Below the pieces are notes generated by a model. That model saw only the letters and a list, made by a program, of their open reading frames with translations, was not told the DNA's origin and searched no databases. This document shows, piece after piece, positions 26,231 to 36,412 of a stretch of 64,000 nucleotides of DNA. The stretch's first letter is position 1; every line of letters starts with the position of its first letter. This DNA comes from Streptomyces sp. NBC_01551 (GTDB lineage Bacteria; Actinomycetota; Actinomycetes; Streptomycetales; Streptomycetaceae), in NCBI RefSeq assembly GCF_026339935.1, contig NZ_JAPEPX010000001.1, forward strand, positions 5,979,501 to 6,043,500, written 5' to 3'. The position numbers were made by a program, and so were the translations under genes.

Positions 26231-27529
26231 TCAGTGGTACGGGCTACTTCTTGTGCCTTGTTGGATCTTCTCCGTAACCCCAGAGGACCATTCGGCCAGG
26301 AGCGCATCGGTGACCGCTTCCTCGTAGACGGCGCGGTTCTCCCTTTCCATGACCTTGGCGAGTTCTGGGTCCCAGGGGGTGCCTTGAGGCTTGCCTCCCA
26401 GCTGGACGTGATCGCTGTCGGAGTGAACCCCGCTGAGGTAGTCTGCGGCGCTCATTCGCCAGGGCCGGGCCTGGTAGCGGGCGCGGAGCTGATTTGTCAT
26501 TTCGATGCCGGGCCAGTCGAAGTCTCCGTGGTAGTGCAGGGTGCCATCGGCGTCGGTGATCAGCCGAGCGAGTCGATGGAAGGCGGTGGAAGGGCGGCCC
26601 TCGGCGCAGATCAGCGGCGGACTGCTCGCGCCGAGTTCGCCGGCGGCGCGGCGGAGGACGGCCGGGTTCTCGCAGACGTAGACCGTCGGCAGGTTTACGG
26701 CAATGGGCAGGGTGATGAGCTGATGGAGGGTGATGTGGAAGGGGGTACCGGAGCGGGCGGCGTCGGTGAGCCACTGGCCCAGTCCTTGGCCGGTCGCGGG
26801 GAGGTTGAGGACGAGGACGCGGCTGGCGAGGTCATCGACGATGACGTCGAAGGTATCCCACAGCTCGCGACGAGCCTCAGCTCCTGATCCGAGTGGGATT
26901 CCGCGTGCTGTGGCAAGCGCTCGCAGGACCAGAGTGGGCAGAGAGCCGCGGCCGGGGTTGAGGGCCTTGGTGTCTCCAGTGGTGGCGTCGGCCAAGGCGG
27001 GCAGCATGACCGGAGGCGAGTCGCTGGGCCTGCTGTGGAGGTACTCCAGTACGTGGATGGCCTGGCTGAGGATGTAGGTGTCGTTCTTGTTGATCAGCCC
27101 GGTGATCGTGCCGTCGGACGCAAGGGTGGCCAGCCATTGCCGGTACCAGGGGTGGGCGGTGTGCAGCGGGCTGGTCTCGGCCTCGGCACGGAGCTCCTGC
27201 CGGGCCTGATCGAGCGTGGTCCTCTCATCAGCGCGGAAGCGCAGTTCGGGGCCGATCCGTTCCAGGACACCTCGGAGCGACCCGCCCGTGACGTTGCGTA
27301 CGCTCTCCTCCAATGCCGCGAGGGGGATGGTGAGGCGGCGGACATCAGCCGAGCGGTAGGCGCCGGTGATGCCGACGACGACGTTGCGTTCGGCCGTGGT
27401 CGGGTTGGTCAGGCTGATGGAGCCTGTGATCTCGCCGCTATTGCGTTCGAGAGAGCGCCGGGCAGCGGCCAGGAGGCGGCGGAACTCGGGGCCGCGGTAG
27501 CGCTCGTATGCCTCTGCTGACGTGGTCAT
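26231..27529 (-). CDS. jetD: Wadjet JetD (DUF2399 / TIGR02679 family), toprim-type nuclease subunit
   Basis: 432 residues, ATG start in an ATGA overlap with the end of jetC. The C-terminal half has the DUF2399/toprim-like features: VYVCENPAVLRRAAGEL (acidic residue after a strand), LICAEGRPSTAFHRL, and LHYHGDFDWPGIEMTNQL with the conserved DFDWPG. These acidic residues form the metal site by which Wadjet cleaves plasmid DNA. The N-terminal half corresponds to the DUF3323-type region. Together with the three upstream genes it forms a full four-subunit locus of the DUF2397/2398/2399 kind. The product is intact, but it needs the SMC subunit, whose gene is frameshifted here. Confidence 0.88.
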   Translation of the reverse strand: MTTSAEAYERYRGPEFRRLLAAARRSLERNSGEITGSISLTNPTTAERNVVVGITGAYRSADVRRLTIPLAALEESVRNVTGGSLRGVLERIGPELRFRADERTTLDQARQELRAEAETSPLHTAHPWYRQWLATLASDGTITGLINKNDTYILSQAIHVLEYLHSRPSDSPPVMLPALADATTGDTKALNPGRGSLPTLVLRALATARGIPLGSGAEARRELWDTFDVIVDDLASRVLVLNLPATGQGLGQWLTDAARSGTPFHITLHQLITLPIAVNLPTVYVCENPAVLRRAAGELGASSPPLICAEGRPSTAFHRLARLITDADGTLHYHGDFDWPGIEMTNQLRARYQARPWRMSAADYLSGVHSDSDHVQLGGKPQGTPWDPELAKVMERENRAVYEEAVTDALLAEWSSGVTEKIQQGTRSSPYH

Positions 27530-30500
27530 TCTGATTCCTCGGCGTCGTCGTTCGCCGACTCCTCGTCGGAGAGGTCGGCGAGCAGTCCTGCCTGCGCAGG
27601 GACGTGGCGGCGGGGGGTGAAGCCGAGGAGTTCAGCGGCCAGATCGTGGGATCCGGGGTATTCAAGGTCATCGAGGATCTGTTCGCCGTCCCAGACGAGC
27701 AGCATGGCAGAGACGGTGTGGGATGCCTCGTCGTGCTTCATGTCGTAGTGCGAGATCTGCGGCACACCGGGGTAGGTGATCCAGAGGTCATGGCCGGTCA
27801 TGAAGAGGTCGAGGTCGAACTTGGCGGTAAGGGCAAGAAGATCGGGACGGTACTCCTCGTCGATCCCGGCGAATGCCTCGTCCAGGGCGATCAGCCGCGG
27901 GCAGGTGTGGTACGCGGAGCTGTACTGGGCGTGGGCGGCTGCGAAGAGTGGCAGGTGGATGGAGGCGGACTTCTCACCGCCGGACATCACGCTGTGCTTG
28001 GCCTTGGTGAGGAGTTCCCCCTTCCTCCTTTCCTCTTCACTTCCGCCCGGCCGGAACAGGCGCAGCTCGAACTTGCGCCAGGCGCGGTAGTCCAGAACCT
28101 CTGTGATCACTTGCTGGTAAGTCTTCTTCGCGTCGGCAGCGGCTTTGGCTCGGATCTGGTTGCGCAGGTGGGATCGCAGTTCGGCCAGGCCGACGGGGCC
28201 GAGACCGGAGGCGTCTTTGTCGAGAAGCCTGTTGACGGTCTGCTGGGAGTCGGTAAGCGCGTCGGAGACGACCCAGTTGATGCCCACCGTGGTACCGGAG
28301 GACATCGGCCTGGATCGCGTGTCGGCGTCCATGCTCTTGACCAGGTCGCGGGCGGCGATGGTGCGGTCGTGGATCTGCTGGGCCAGCCCGGTCAGGAGTC
28401 CGTCTTCCAGGACGGTGCGTTCCTTGTCTTCCAGCAGCACGCTCTGATCGGCGAGCTGTTCGGCCAGGCGTCGCGCGAAGTCCGCTACCGGTGCCGGTCC
28501 TTCGCTGTCGGTGACTCGGGCCAGGATGATGTCGCCGACCGGCTCCCACTCAAAGAGGTAGCCCTGATCGGATTCCACCAGGGCCGTCTCCAGCGTGGTG
28601 ATGGCGCTGGAGATCTTGGTCGTGACGGTCTTCAGGAGGCTCGCGGTGATCGCGCGACCGCGGGTCGCCTCGTCGAGCGCGCTGATCAGGGAGGCGACGG
28701 TTTTGGGGACGACGGTCTTGGCGGCCTCCATGCCCGTGAGGGTGGTATCGGCCGAAGTGAGGCTGTCCATGAGTGCCTGGACTGCCTGTTCGGAACTCGG
28801 CCACATGTCGTGCGGCAGCCAGGCGGTGTCCGCGGTTGCATCGAGCAGGCCCAGCAGGTCGGGCCGGGCATACGGCTCAAGGGTGAGGGTGGTGCGCACC
28901 TGCTCGGATACGGCCGTGGCCAGTGCTGTACGGCCGAACTCCAGGGCATGGGCGGCTTTCAGAAGCCGGTCTCGCTGTTCTTCGGCGTCCTTCTTTGCAC
29001 GGTCGAAGGACTTCCGTGCATCGGCGAGCTGCTCCTGGGATTCCGCGATCTGCTGCAGGATCTTCTGCAGGGGTGCTTCGAGCGTCGCCTCCTGGGTGCG
29101 CAGGCGTTCGTCCTGAACCGAGAACTCGTCCTTGCGTGCTTGCAGCGCTTCGGCCTGGTCCGTGCAGGACTCGGTCTGGGCTTCGATGATTTCCTTGCGG
29201 CTGGAGATGTCGCGCTCGGCAGCCTCGGCCTGCTGACGGCAGGTGGAGAGCGCCGTGCCGGCGTCGGCGAAGTCGTCGATGGCCTGGGCAACATTGTCCA
29301 GTTCTTCACGACGAGTGGGCAGACGAGCGGCCGTGGCGGCATGCCGAAGCTGCCGGTTCTTCTCATGGGCCCGGGCGATCGCTCCGTCGAGTCGCTTGCC
29401 TGTTTCGGTAAGGCGGCGGCGGGCTCCGGCGACCTTCTCCGCCACCACTGCCACTTCGCTTACCGCTTCGGTGATCGCCTGGGTGCGCGGGAGCTCACGC
29501 CTGGCGCGGTCGAAGTCGTCGAAGGCTTCATCCGCGTACCGTTGTTGCTCCCCGATGTCGGCGAGTTGAGCTTCCAGGGCAGCGATGGATTCGTCGAGCA
29601 GGCGCAGCCGTTCGCGCCGGCGGGCGGCCCGTGCGGTGGCTCCGATGTACTCCGGCCGGGCCTTGGGATGCGCACCGGCCTGCATGCCGAGGCGGAAGTG
29701 CGAACCTGTGGTCACCGAGGGAGCAGACAGCGCCTCGTCCGCTGCCGGAGCGCAGTCGGTTACGGCGATGGATGCCAGGACAGCCTGGACGGCAGCAGAG
29801 CTGACGTGCTCCTGGTCTTCGACGATCAGTACATCGGCCAGGGTGCGGCCGGTGGGCCGCTGTACGGGAGGCAGCGGGCGGAGGAAGGCGTCGGCGACCT
29901 TGTCGTGCAGTGCCTGGTCGGTCAGCGCAGGGTCGGGGTGTAGCCAGGCGGTGAGCAGGCCGGCCGCGTACAGTGCGCCCTCCACTGCGGCTGCTTGGTC
30001 GTCGGGGACGTGATCAGCGAACCGCACGAGCTGCCACAGCGGAGCGCCGGGCCGCTTATCGCGGCTGGCCGGGCGCAGGTCACTGGGCGGCGGCGCGTCA
30101 TCACCCTCCGCCGCGACGGTGTCGCGCTCGTCCCGCCTGGCTCGCAGAGTGTCCGCGGTGTCGCCGTGCTGCCGCTTCAGGGTCTCTACGCGGGTCAGGG
30201 CGCTGGTCGGTGAGGGAATGGAAGACCTCCGGCAGCGGGGCCACCTCGGCTTCCCCCACAGCACCGATGGCCGCGCGCAGCACGTCACCGTCCGCAGAGA
30301 GCAAGACCGCGGTGTCGTCGCTACCGCTCCAGCGGCTGGCGAACGCGTCCAGCTCCTGGCCGGCCGTGGTGCGAGCGAGGTCGAGCTTCGCGGCTGCTGC
30401 GGCGGACTGCCGCTCGGCCTGGGTCAGTTCGCCGCTCGCCGCGTCGCAATGCTCTTGCTCGCGCTCCTGATCCTTCGCGGCGGCGTCGGCATCGGTGAGA

Positions 30501-31834
30501 TGGGCGCGTACGTCCTCCAGTTCGCTGCGACGGGCGGCGACCCGACCGGCGACCTGGGAATCCAGTGCAGCGCCGAGATCCAGCGCGTCGTCGTCGTGGA
30601 GGATGCCACAGCGGCGTGCCGTGTCCATGAGGGTGTGGGTGTGGCGGGAGGCCGTCCGGCGCAGGTCATCGTGCCGCTGGAGGGCGCGTTCCGCCTCCTG
30701 CTTGAGGGCTGCCAGGTTCTCCTGGGCCCGGTTGAGGTGGCGTTCGCTGTCGGCGATGCCCATGCGCTCGGTGCGTACGCGCTCGCGCAGTTCCTTGAGC
30801 CCGTCCTGCTTCTTGATGGCGTCGTGGTTCTGGTACTCGGCCAGGCGAGCGCCGATCTCGTTGCACCGGCGTTCGGCAGTATCCCGCTCCTGCTGTGAGG
30901 TAGTCAGCTGCCGCTCGGCGGTGCGGTGGCCGCCCGCCGCTTCCAGGAGCGTCTCGCACTGGGCGGCCGTGTCCTGGATGCGCCCGGTGACGTGGTCGAC
31001 ACGGTCACGGGCATGGGCGCGCAGGTAACTGGTGTATTCACGAAGGAAGTCCCGGACTGCGGCATCGGCCCCCGTGAGGGCGTTGAGGAGCGCTTGGATC
31101 TCGGCGAGGTTCTCGAAGTCGCGGGCAGCCTGCAGGACCAGGGCATCATCGACGGGACGCAGTCCGGCGGTGAGGGTGTCGGACACCTTGACCGGGTCGA
31201 GGTCTTTGGCCAGCAGTGGGCGCCGCAGCTGGAGCAGCAGGTTGACCAGCTGGTTGTAGCGCTCGCGGCCCAGTCCGAACAGTCGCTCGTCGACAGCCTC
31301 GCGGTACGCCTCCGCCGTGGCGTAGGTGGCTCCTTCGCCCAGCAGCGTCTTGAGGGCGTTCTCCCGCAGCGGGCGTGAGGCGGCGTCCAGCAGGCCGAAG
31401 TCGATGCCGACTCGGCCGTCGGTGACGAAGAAGAAGCGTGCCGGTGTGGACATGGGCTTGGTCACCCGCATGCCGAGCCCCACGGTTACGGCTTCGAGGG
31501 CCTCGCCGTCGGGTCCGGTACGGGCGAACTCCATCCATACGTAGCCGTATGCGGACTCCTGCCCCTTGTAGAGGAGGTTCGACTTCATGGTCCGCTCCTC
31601 GCCGCTGAACGGATCAAGGCGCCGAGCGTCGAGGACACCGTCCAGGACCAACGGGAACAGAACCTCAAGGGCCTTGGTCTTGCCGGAGCCGTTGTGTCCT
31701 CGCAGGACCAGGCGGCCGTCGGCGAAGACGAACTCCTCGTCGGTGTAGTCCCACAGGCCGATGACCCCGGCGCGCGTGGGCTTGAAGCGAACCTCCGATT
31801 GGTCAGCGGTGCGGGAGTGGGGGATGAGAGTCAT
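27526..31834 (-). pseudogene. jetC: Wadjet JetC (SMC-like ATPase, TIGR02680 family), split by one frameshift
   Basis: ATG 31834 overlaps the jetB stop by 4 nt. The first frame (577 codons, to 30101) has Walker A RGHNGSGKTKALEVLF (about 45-60) and long coiled coil. The remainder lies in the next frame and carries more coiled coil, the ABC signature SGGEKSASI, and Walker B with IALDEAFAGID, then TGHDLWI. Joined, they give about 1430 residues, the expected size. The family sequence stays in frame 1 to about LPEVFHSLT and resumes as SALTRVETL, so the switch is near 30200-30220 and a single base is in excess (or two missing). No good start codon with ribosome site serves the second part. Sequencing error, real mutation or programmed frameshifting cannot be told apart from sequence alone. 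JetC is the motor that extrudes plasmid DNA. Confidence 0.8.
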
Positions 31835-33252
31835 CGAGAGGTTTCCTCAAGGGGGAAGTCGAGAGCGAACTGGCCGTCATGCGCGGGGCGGGGCAGGACG
31901 GCGGTGATGTTGCGGTAGCGGCCGGCCGCGGGCCGAACCAGGACCCCGCCGGGCACGATGTGGACAAGGCGCAGGTCCGCCAAGAGCGCGACCGCCTCTG
32001 CGAGCAGCCCGCCGGGATCGGCCTGCCACTTATTGGTGAAGGAGGAAGGGCCGAACTCTTCATAGAGTTCGGTGATCATCTGCTCCAGGGAGCTGTGTTC
32101 CACGAAAGGCAGGCTCGCCTGCCTCTCCTGCTCCGGGGCGGCCGGATCGGTATCGTCCGTGTCGTGGCCGGTGTCCGTGTGGAGGTCGTGGGCCAGGGCT
32201 TCGAGCGTGCCGACCTGGGGGAGGGCCATGTCGATGCGGCTCAGCAGGTCGGCGTGTTCCTCCCCCGGGTCGGGCGGCAGCAGGTACCGCAAGCTGCTCG
32301 CCCGATCCGGGTCTTCCCGCAGATCCGCGACCTTCGCGAGGATCAGCCCGGCGGTGCGGTTGACCGCTCCGCCGCGGCCGGGGAACCGCTTGTCGGTGAA
32401 GTGGCCTGTGGTGTCGACGAGCATGACCCCCTCAGCCCGGCGCTCGACAGGCAACCCGGTCAGCCGTGTGAGGTCCTCGGCAAGGGTGGGCTGGCGCAGC
32501 GCTGCCGCTGTCTCCGTGTCGGTGTCGCCGAAGTAGACCACCGGGTACTCGATCAGCAGCCGACGGGCTCGCTGGGCAGCGAGCCGCCGACGGGGGTCCC
32601 GGCCGGTGCCGGCCGTCGGTGTGTCCAGCAGCCCAGCGGCGCTGGCAAGGTGCTGCAGGGGCTTGCTCGGCCGGAAGAGCGCCGCGCAGGTGTTGTGGTC
32701 GATGTCGAACAGTGCGTCCCCGCGGTCGTGGTCACGGGCCCAGTCCTCCATCGAGCCATCGGAGATCCGCAGCGCACCCCGGTCGACAAGCCAGTCCATC
32801 ACATCCACGACCGCATCCTTGTGGCCCGGTGCGGTCGCATCGAAGCCCAGGTGCTCGATCGCGTTGGCGGACGGCGCAAGGAGCTTGACCAGATCGGCGA
32901 GGTTGATCTCGACCCGTGACCGATGCAGACACGCCAGGACCAGACAGAGGTAGGCCAGTCGCCGCCGGTCGAACGGCCTCTTGCTCTTCACCGTGAGAAA
33001 CGCCTGGCTGTCATCGAAGCCATCCAGCCGCCGCAGCAGCCGTGCGTGACGGGCACTGGTCTGCAAGGAGTAGCCGAACAAGTCCCGGAAATCCTTGCCC
33101 AGTTCGTCGGCCCACTGCAGCACCAGCGCGAGCGCCTTGGCCCGCGGGTAGCTCTCGGTGACGAAACCGTGCAGCAGCATGAGCCGGGCCGCTTGCTGGT
33201 AGGAGCCCAGGTCGGCAGTCTCCACGGAGGCGGCTACGCGGTGGGCGGCCAT
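31831..33252 (-). CDS. jetB: Wadjet JetB (DUF2398 / TIGR02678 family), kleisin-associated subunit
   Basis: 473 residues, ATG sharing a base with the jetA stop (TGATG). It opens with QQAARLMLLHGFVT, a typical beginning of TIGR02678, followed by winged-helix-like segments (LAYLCLVLACLHRSRVEI) and the conserved DTTGHFTDKRFPGRGGAVNR block. In Wadjet complexes this is the small subunit that binds the kleisin and SMC heads, comparable to MukE. The C-terminus (about 400-473) has another winged-helix-like region. Both neighbours overlap it by 1-4 nt, so equal translation is expected. Intact. Confidence 0.85.
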   Translation of the reverse strand: MAAHRVAASVETADLGSYQQAARLMLLHGFVTESYPRAKALALVLQWADELGKDFRDLFGYSLQTSARHARLLRRLDGFDDSQAFLTVKSKRPFDRRRLAYLCLVLACLHRSRVEINLADLVKLLAPSANAIEHLGFDATAPGHKDAVVDVMDWLVDRGALRISDGSMEDWARDHDRGDALFDIDHNTCAALFRPSKPLQHLASAAGLLDTPTAGTGRDPRRRLAAQRARRLLIEYPVVYFGDTDTETAAALRQPTLAEDLTRLTGLPVERRAEGVMLVDTTGHFTDKRFPGRGGAVNRTAGLILAKVADLREDPDRASSLRYLLPPDPGEEHADLLSRIDMALPQVGTLEALAHDLHTDTGHDTDDTDPAAPEQERQASLPFVEHSSLEQMITELYEEFGPSSFTNKWQADPGGLLAEAVALLADLRLVHIVPGGVLVRPAAGRYRNITAVLPRPAHDGQFALDFPLEETSR

Positions 33253-34820
33253 CAGGACGTCTCCGTTCGGCGGCGGCGCATCGCACCATGAGGCTTGATC
33301 TCCAAGGTGAAGCCAGGCAGGTGCAACGTGCCGGTCTCGGTCCGAAGCCGGCTGCCACGCTCGTTCGGAACCAGGCGGAGCGTCAGGACGTCGCTGCTGC
33401 CAGTACCTGAACGCAGCCGGCCCACGACGACCGTCCGGGCCTGAAGGGCACGGGTCAGCAGCTTGAGCACGGCACGGGTCTCCGCCGCGTTCAGCACCCG
33501 ATCATGGGCCCCATGCTCCAGGAGATCCGTGGCCGCCTCCCGGTCCGCAGCCCGATTCGCCAGCTGCTGCTCGCGCAACCGGGCATGAGCGCCACGAAGG
33601 GTACGGACCGGCTGCGGGCCGCCCGGTGCCGGCCGCTTGCCATGCCGGAACAGGCTGATGCTGACCTCCACCCCGGGGGCATCCCACCACGTCGCCCGCG
33701 GAGAGATCTGGTCGTCATCGTCATGCGCACCCGACAGATGCCGTACCGAGCGCAGGTCGAAGGCAGCCGACACCAGGGCGTTCGCTGCCTGTTCATCCGG
33801 CGCACCCGCCGCCCAGGCAGCGAGATGCCGCAACTGGGTAGTCCGGCTCACCCCACCCCGACGCGACTCCGTCACCTGCCGCAGCAGAGCAATGACTCCC
33901 GAGATGGCCGAACGCGTCGCCCCCTGCAACTGCGCGGCCCTGGTGTCCCCAGTGCCATCGGCCAAGAACCACTGGCGCAGCCCCATCCAGCGCCGACGCC
34001 AATCCTCAAGCCGCGCGGCCGGCCGCATCATCGGCCGCTCATCCACGGCAGCGGCCCGCTCCAGCAGGGTCTCCACCCCACTGTCCTCCACCTCGTACAC
34101 AGCCTCCGCCAGCCGGGGCGCGTAACGCTCCAGCTCCGCCGTGAAGTCGCTCATGTGCGCCAGCAGCGCGTGCTTGTAGCGCAGGAACGTCTCCGGAGAG
34201 ACATCCGTCGTACGCGCCACATCGTTCAGCGTCAGATAGAAACGTGCCGCCCGCTGCGTCATGTCCTGCAGCACACTGTCGAGACGGGCGAGCTTGCGAT
34301 GCACCTCATCCCGGTCTCCCTCCCGGTTCGCCATCGCCAGCGCCTTGAAGTCAGCCAGGATGTCGGCGAAGACCAGCCGCGACAGGTTCGCGTCCTGCAC
34401 CCGGGAGCCGATCACCTCCTCCACCGCGCAATAGACGCGGTACCCGATCTCCGTGAACTGGTAGACCGACTGCCGGTTGCGGTACGCGGCCAGATTGCCG
34501 CACCGCAACGGGTCCTCCACCCGGTAGAGGACCTGCTCGTTGTCCGAGGAGAGGTTGTCGAGCATGGCCCGCAGGTTCAAGTCCGCGGCGGACGGCACCT
34601 CGACGTGCGCTGTCGCGAGCTCCTTCAGTGCGTTCGCCACGTCGTCGGGATGGACCTGCAACTGGTGTACGCCCCGCAGCACGTTCATGGCCCGCAGTAC
34701 CCACAAATACGCCACATGCTCATCACGCTGAGTAAAGTTGAACAGTCGCAGGCGGTCGCCCACCGTCAATGAATCAAGATCGAATAACTCGGAGACTCCA
34801 GAGTCACCACGCTGGAACAC
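33252..34820 (-). CDS. jetA: Wadjet JetA (DUF2397 / TIGR02677 family), kleisin-like subunit
   Basis: 522 residues, GTG start with GAGGGG 8 nt upstream. The segment LFNFTQRDEHVAYLWVLRAMN near residue 30 and the repeated helices to about residue 260 are typical of the DUF2397 kleisin-like subunit that bridges the JetC dimer. It is the first gene of a 26-kb same-strand run. Codon 12 is TTA (34785-34787), so translation of jetA, and through coupling the operon, may depend on the bldA leucyl-tRNA made late in Streptomyces development. The subtype name (II or III) is not assigned because I cannot align it to reference sets. Confidence 0.86.
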   Translation of the reverse strand: MFQRGDSGVSELFDLDSLTVGDRLRLFNFTQRDEHVAYLWVLRAMNVLRGVHQLQVHPDDVANALKELATAHVEVPSAADLNLRAMLDNLSSDNEQVLYRVEDPLRCGNLAAYRNRQSVYQFTEIGYRVYCAVEEVIGSRVQDANLSRLVFADILADFKALAMANREGDRDEVHRKLARLDSVLQDMTQRAARFYLTLNDVARTTDVSPETFLRYKHALLAHMSDFTAELERYAPRLAEAVYEVEDSGVETLLERAAAVDERPMMRPAARLEDWRRRWMGLRQWFLADGTGDTRAAQLQGATRSAISGVIALLRQVTESRRGGVSRTTQLRHLAAWAAGAPDEQAANALVSAAFDLRSVRHLSGAHDDDDQISPRATWWDAPGVEVSISLFRHGKRPAPGGPQPVRTLRGAHARLREQQLANRAADREAATDLLEHGAHDRVLNAAETRAVLKLLTRALQARTVVVGRLRSGTGSSDVLTLRLVPNERGSRLRTETGTLHLPGFTLEIKPHGAMRRRRTETS

Positions 34821-35935
34821 CTATACCGCCCCTCGTCCCGCCACACATTGCGCATACCCTGACAGACGCCACTGACAATCGCCCCGCAGTTGGGAGAAGG
34901 AGCCGCCTCCACCCCTCTTCAGCGCTCTCGGGAGTGATACCTGTGCCGCACACTTCGTGAAGACGGGTCCTCGCCGGCGCATGCGTGCCGCCGCCCCTCG
35001 GGGGCTGGGTGGCGACCGTCACGCCTGACCATCGGCCGTAACAGGGTGGGGCCTTTGACGCCGCCTGCGCCGATTCCGGACCCACGTGCGGGCCCGGCCT
35101 GTCGCCGCACTGGCATAGGTTCAGGAAACGGAGCGTGACTCCCCCTGAAGGCCGGGCGGCGGCCGGCCCGAGTGGTTGAGGTAATTGCGCTTCATTGCCC
35201 CGGTTGGTCTGTGCACGCCGAGGTGCACGGTCGCAGTCCAGCGCGAGCCGGACTCGGAACGAGCGCACCCCCCGTCCCGTCCTTGAGCTCCACATGGGTA
35301 GTGGGTAGATGAGGTGAGATGGCCCTGGCGGCGGAGGGTGGACACGGCAACCTAGCCTCGGTATCCGCCTCCCACCAACCGGTCCAGGGACGGCCCTGCA
35401 ACGACGACACTCTCCGAATTTGGCTGTGGCAGGGCGAAGGCTTCCACATGTGCACCAGGCCTACTGCCGCGGCCAGCCGATGGTCCTGATCCAGCTAGGT
35501 CCTGGAGAGGCTGCGAAGGTCCGCCCGCAGGTGCACACGAACGGTTCAACTGGCCCATGGTGAGGCGGCGGGGCCGCGTCAGCGGACGGCGCGTCAGACG
35601 TCGTGGTGGAGGCCCTGGGGATCCCGGGTGCCGAGCTGTCAGGGCTCGATCGCTCACGGCAGACAGCAAGCCCCTTGAAACAACTGGAACATCTCGTGGG
35701 GGCATGTCAACCTACAACACCCCTGATCAGAGGGGCGTACGCGAACTGCCTAACGCCCCCAGTACCCCAAGGAGTATGGCCGGCCAAGACGCTGTGGGAC
35801 ATGGGCCGTGACGAGTGCGTCCCGGCGTCTGTCGGTAACGCACCGGATCGCCATGCGAGCAGAGCTGCATGCAGCCTTGTGAGCGGGCCTCGTGTGATCG
35901 TCGGCAGCACTGAACGGCTTGCCAAGGAGGGGTTC

Positions 35936-35989
35936 GTGGAGTCGAAGGGCGACGGCATAACTCGGCCCGGCCCCTGGTTCCTCGGCTGA
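35936..35989 (+). CDS. Possible 17-residue peptide gene
   Basis: GTG start with a perfect AAGGAGG five bases upstream; the product reads MESKGDGITRPGPWFLG and is followed 31 bp later by a strong terminator-like hairpin. The ribosome site and terminator are the only support; it could instead be the remnant 3' end of a decayed gene in the same frame, which is open further upstream to 35603. Confidence 0.25.
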   Translation: MESKGDGITRPGPWFLG

Positions 35990-36020
35990 CGGGCCCGGAG
36001 CTGCTGGGGGATATATAGCC

Positions 36021-36053
36021 GACGATCCCCGGTTTCCGAAACCGGGGATCGTC
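36021..36053 (+). terminator. Perfect 15-bp hairpin upstream of xis
   Basis: GACGATCCCCGGTTT pairs perfectly with its complement around a 3-nt loop. It follows the end of the small plus-strand frame at 35989 and would insulate xis-int from upstream transcription. Confidence 0.65.
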
Positions 36054-36214
36054 CGGACCATTGCTGGTGTTCGCGTCGCTGTACTTGGCGGTGGAGTGAA
36101 GCGAACGCAATGGTTCTTCGCCGAGAGGGTTGGTGGCTGGGGGCTGCGCCTCCATTAAGAGACGGCGTCCCCTGTCGAATCAGTCATGCTCGGCACCGCA
36201 ATGAGAGGGAAGAA

Positions 36215-36412
36215 ATGGCGCGTCCGCCCGCTTTGAAGCTAGCGGAAGTTCTGGCAGAAATACGCATGAGTCCGTCGGCGTTCTATCGCCTGCGCTCGCG
36301 GGGGATGGCGCCCCACATGGTCAAGCTTCCGAATGGTGAACTTAGGTGCCGTCGTGCCGATCTGGATGCCTGGTGGGAGGCGTGCGAAAGGGATTCTGAC
36401 AATTGGCGCTGA
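36215..36412 (+). CDS. xis: Excisionase-like winged helix-turn-helix protein
   Basis: 65 residues, ATG preceded by GAGAGGGAAG. The sequence LKLAEVLAEIRMSPSAFYRL followed by RGMAPHMVKLPNGELRCRRADLDAW is the MerR/Xis-type HTH_17 fold: recognition helix, a wing with the Leu-Pro-Asn-Gly turn, then the arginine-rich strand and DLDAWW. Such proteins bend DNA at attachment sites to steer the integrase toward excision. It overlaps the integrase gene by 10 nt, the normal xis-int layout of actinomycete integrative elements. Lower G+C than the flanking core genes supports transfer. Confidence 0.82.
   Translation: MARPPALKLAEVLAEIRMSPSAFYRLRSRGMAPHMVKLPNGELRCRRADLDAWWEACERDSDNWR

Larger units (their letters stand above)
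34821..36214. other. 1.4-kb gene-poor region between Wadjet and the integrase genes
   Basis: Contains the divergent upstream sequences of jetA and xis. Longer open frames here lack ribosome sites, have no family resemblance and are interrupted in all plausible continuations, so they are probably decayed or chance. The only structured items are a 17-codon ORF with a perfect Shine-Dalgarno (35936) and a strong hairpin (36021). No tRNA, inverted-repeat array or insertion sequence was seen. Confidence 0.5.

Noticed and set aside
30220..30288. Separate second gene starting at 30288 for the C-terminal half of JetC
   Set aside because: The start has no ribosome site, and its first about 25 residues are out-of-frame sequence; family length and coiled-coil continuity indicate one gene with a shift.
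34804..35295. Minus-strand open frame upstream of jetA
   Set aside because: No ribosome site, overlaps the jetA start, and shows no family resemblance or coding-like composition.
35603..35989. 128-codon plus-strand frame in the gap before xis
   Set aside because: No Shine-Dalgarno at any upstream start and no recognisable protein features; only the last 17 codons have a good start signal and are listed separately.
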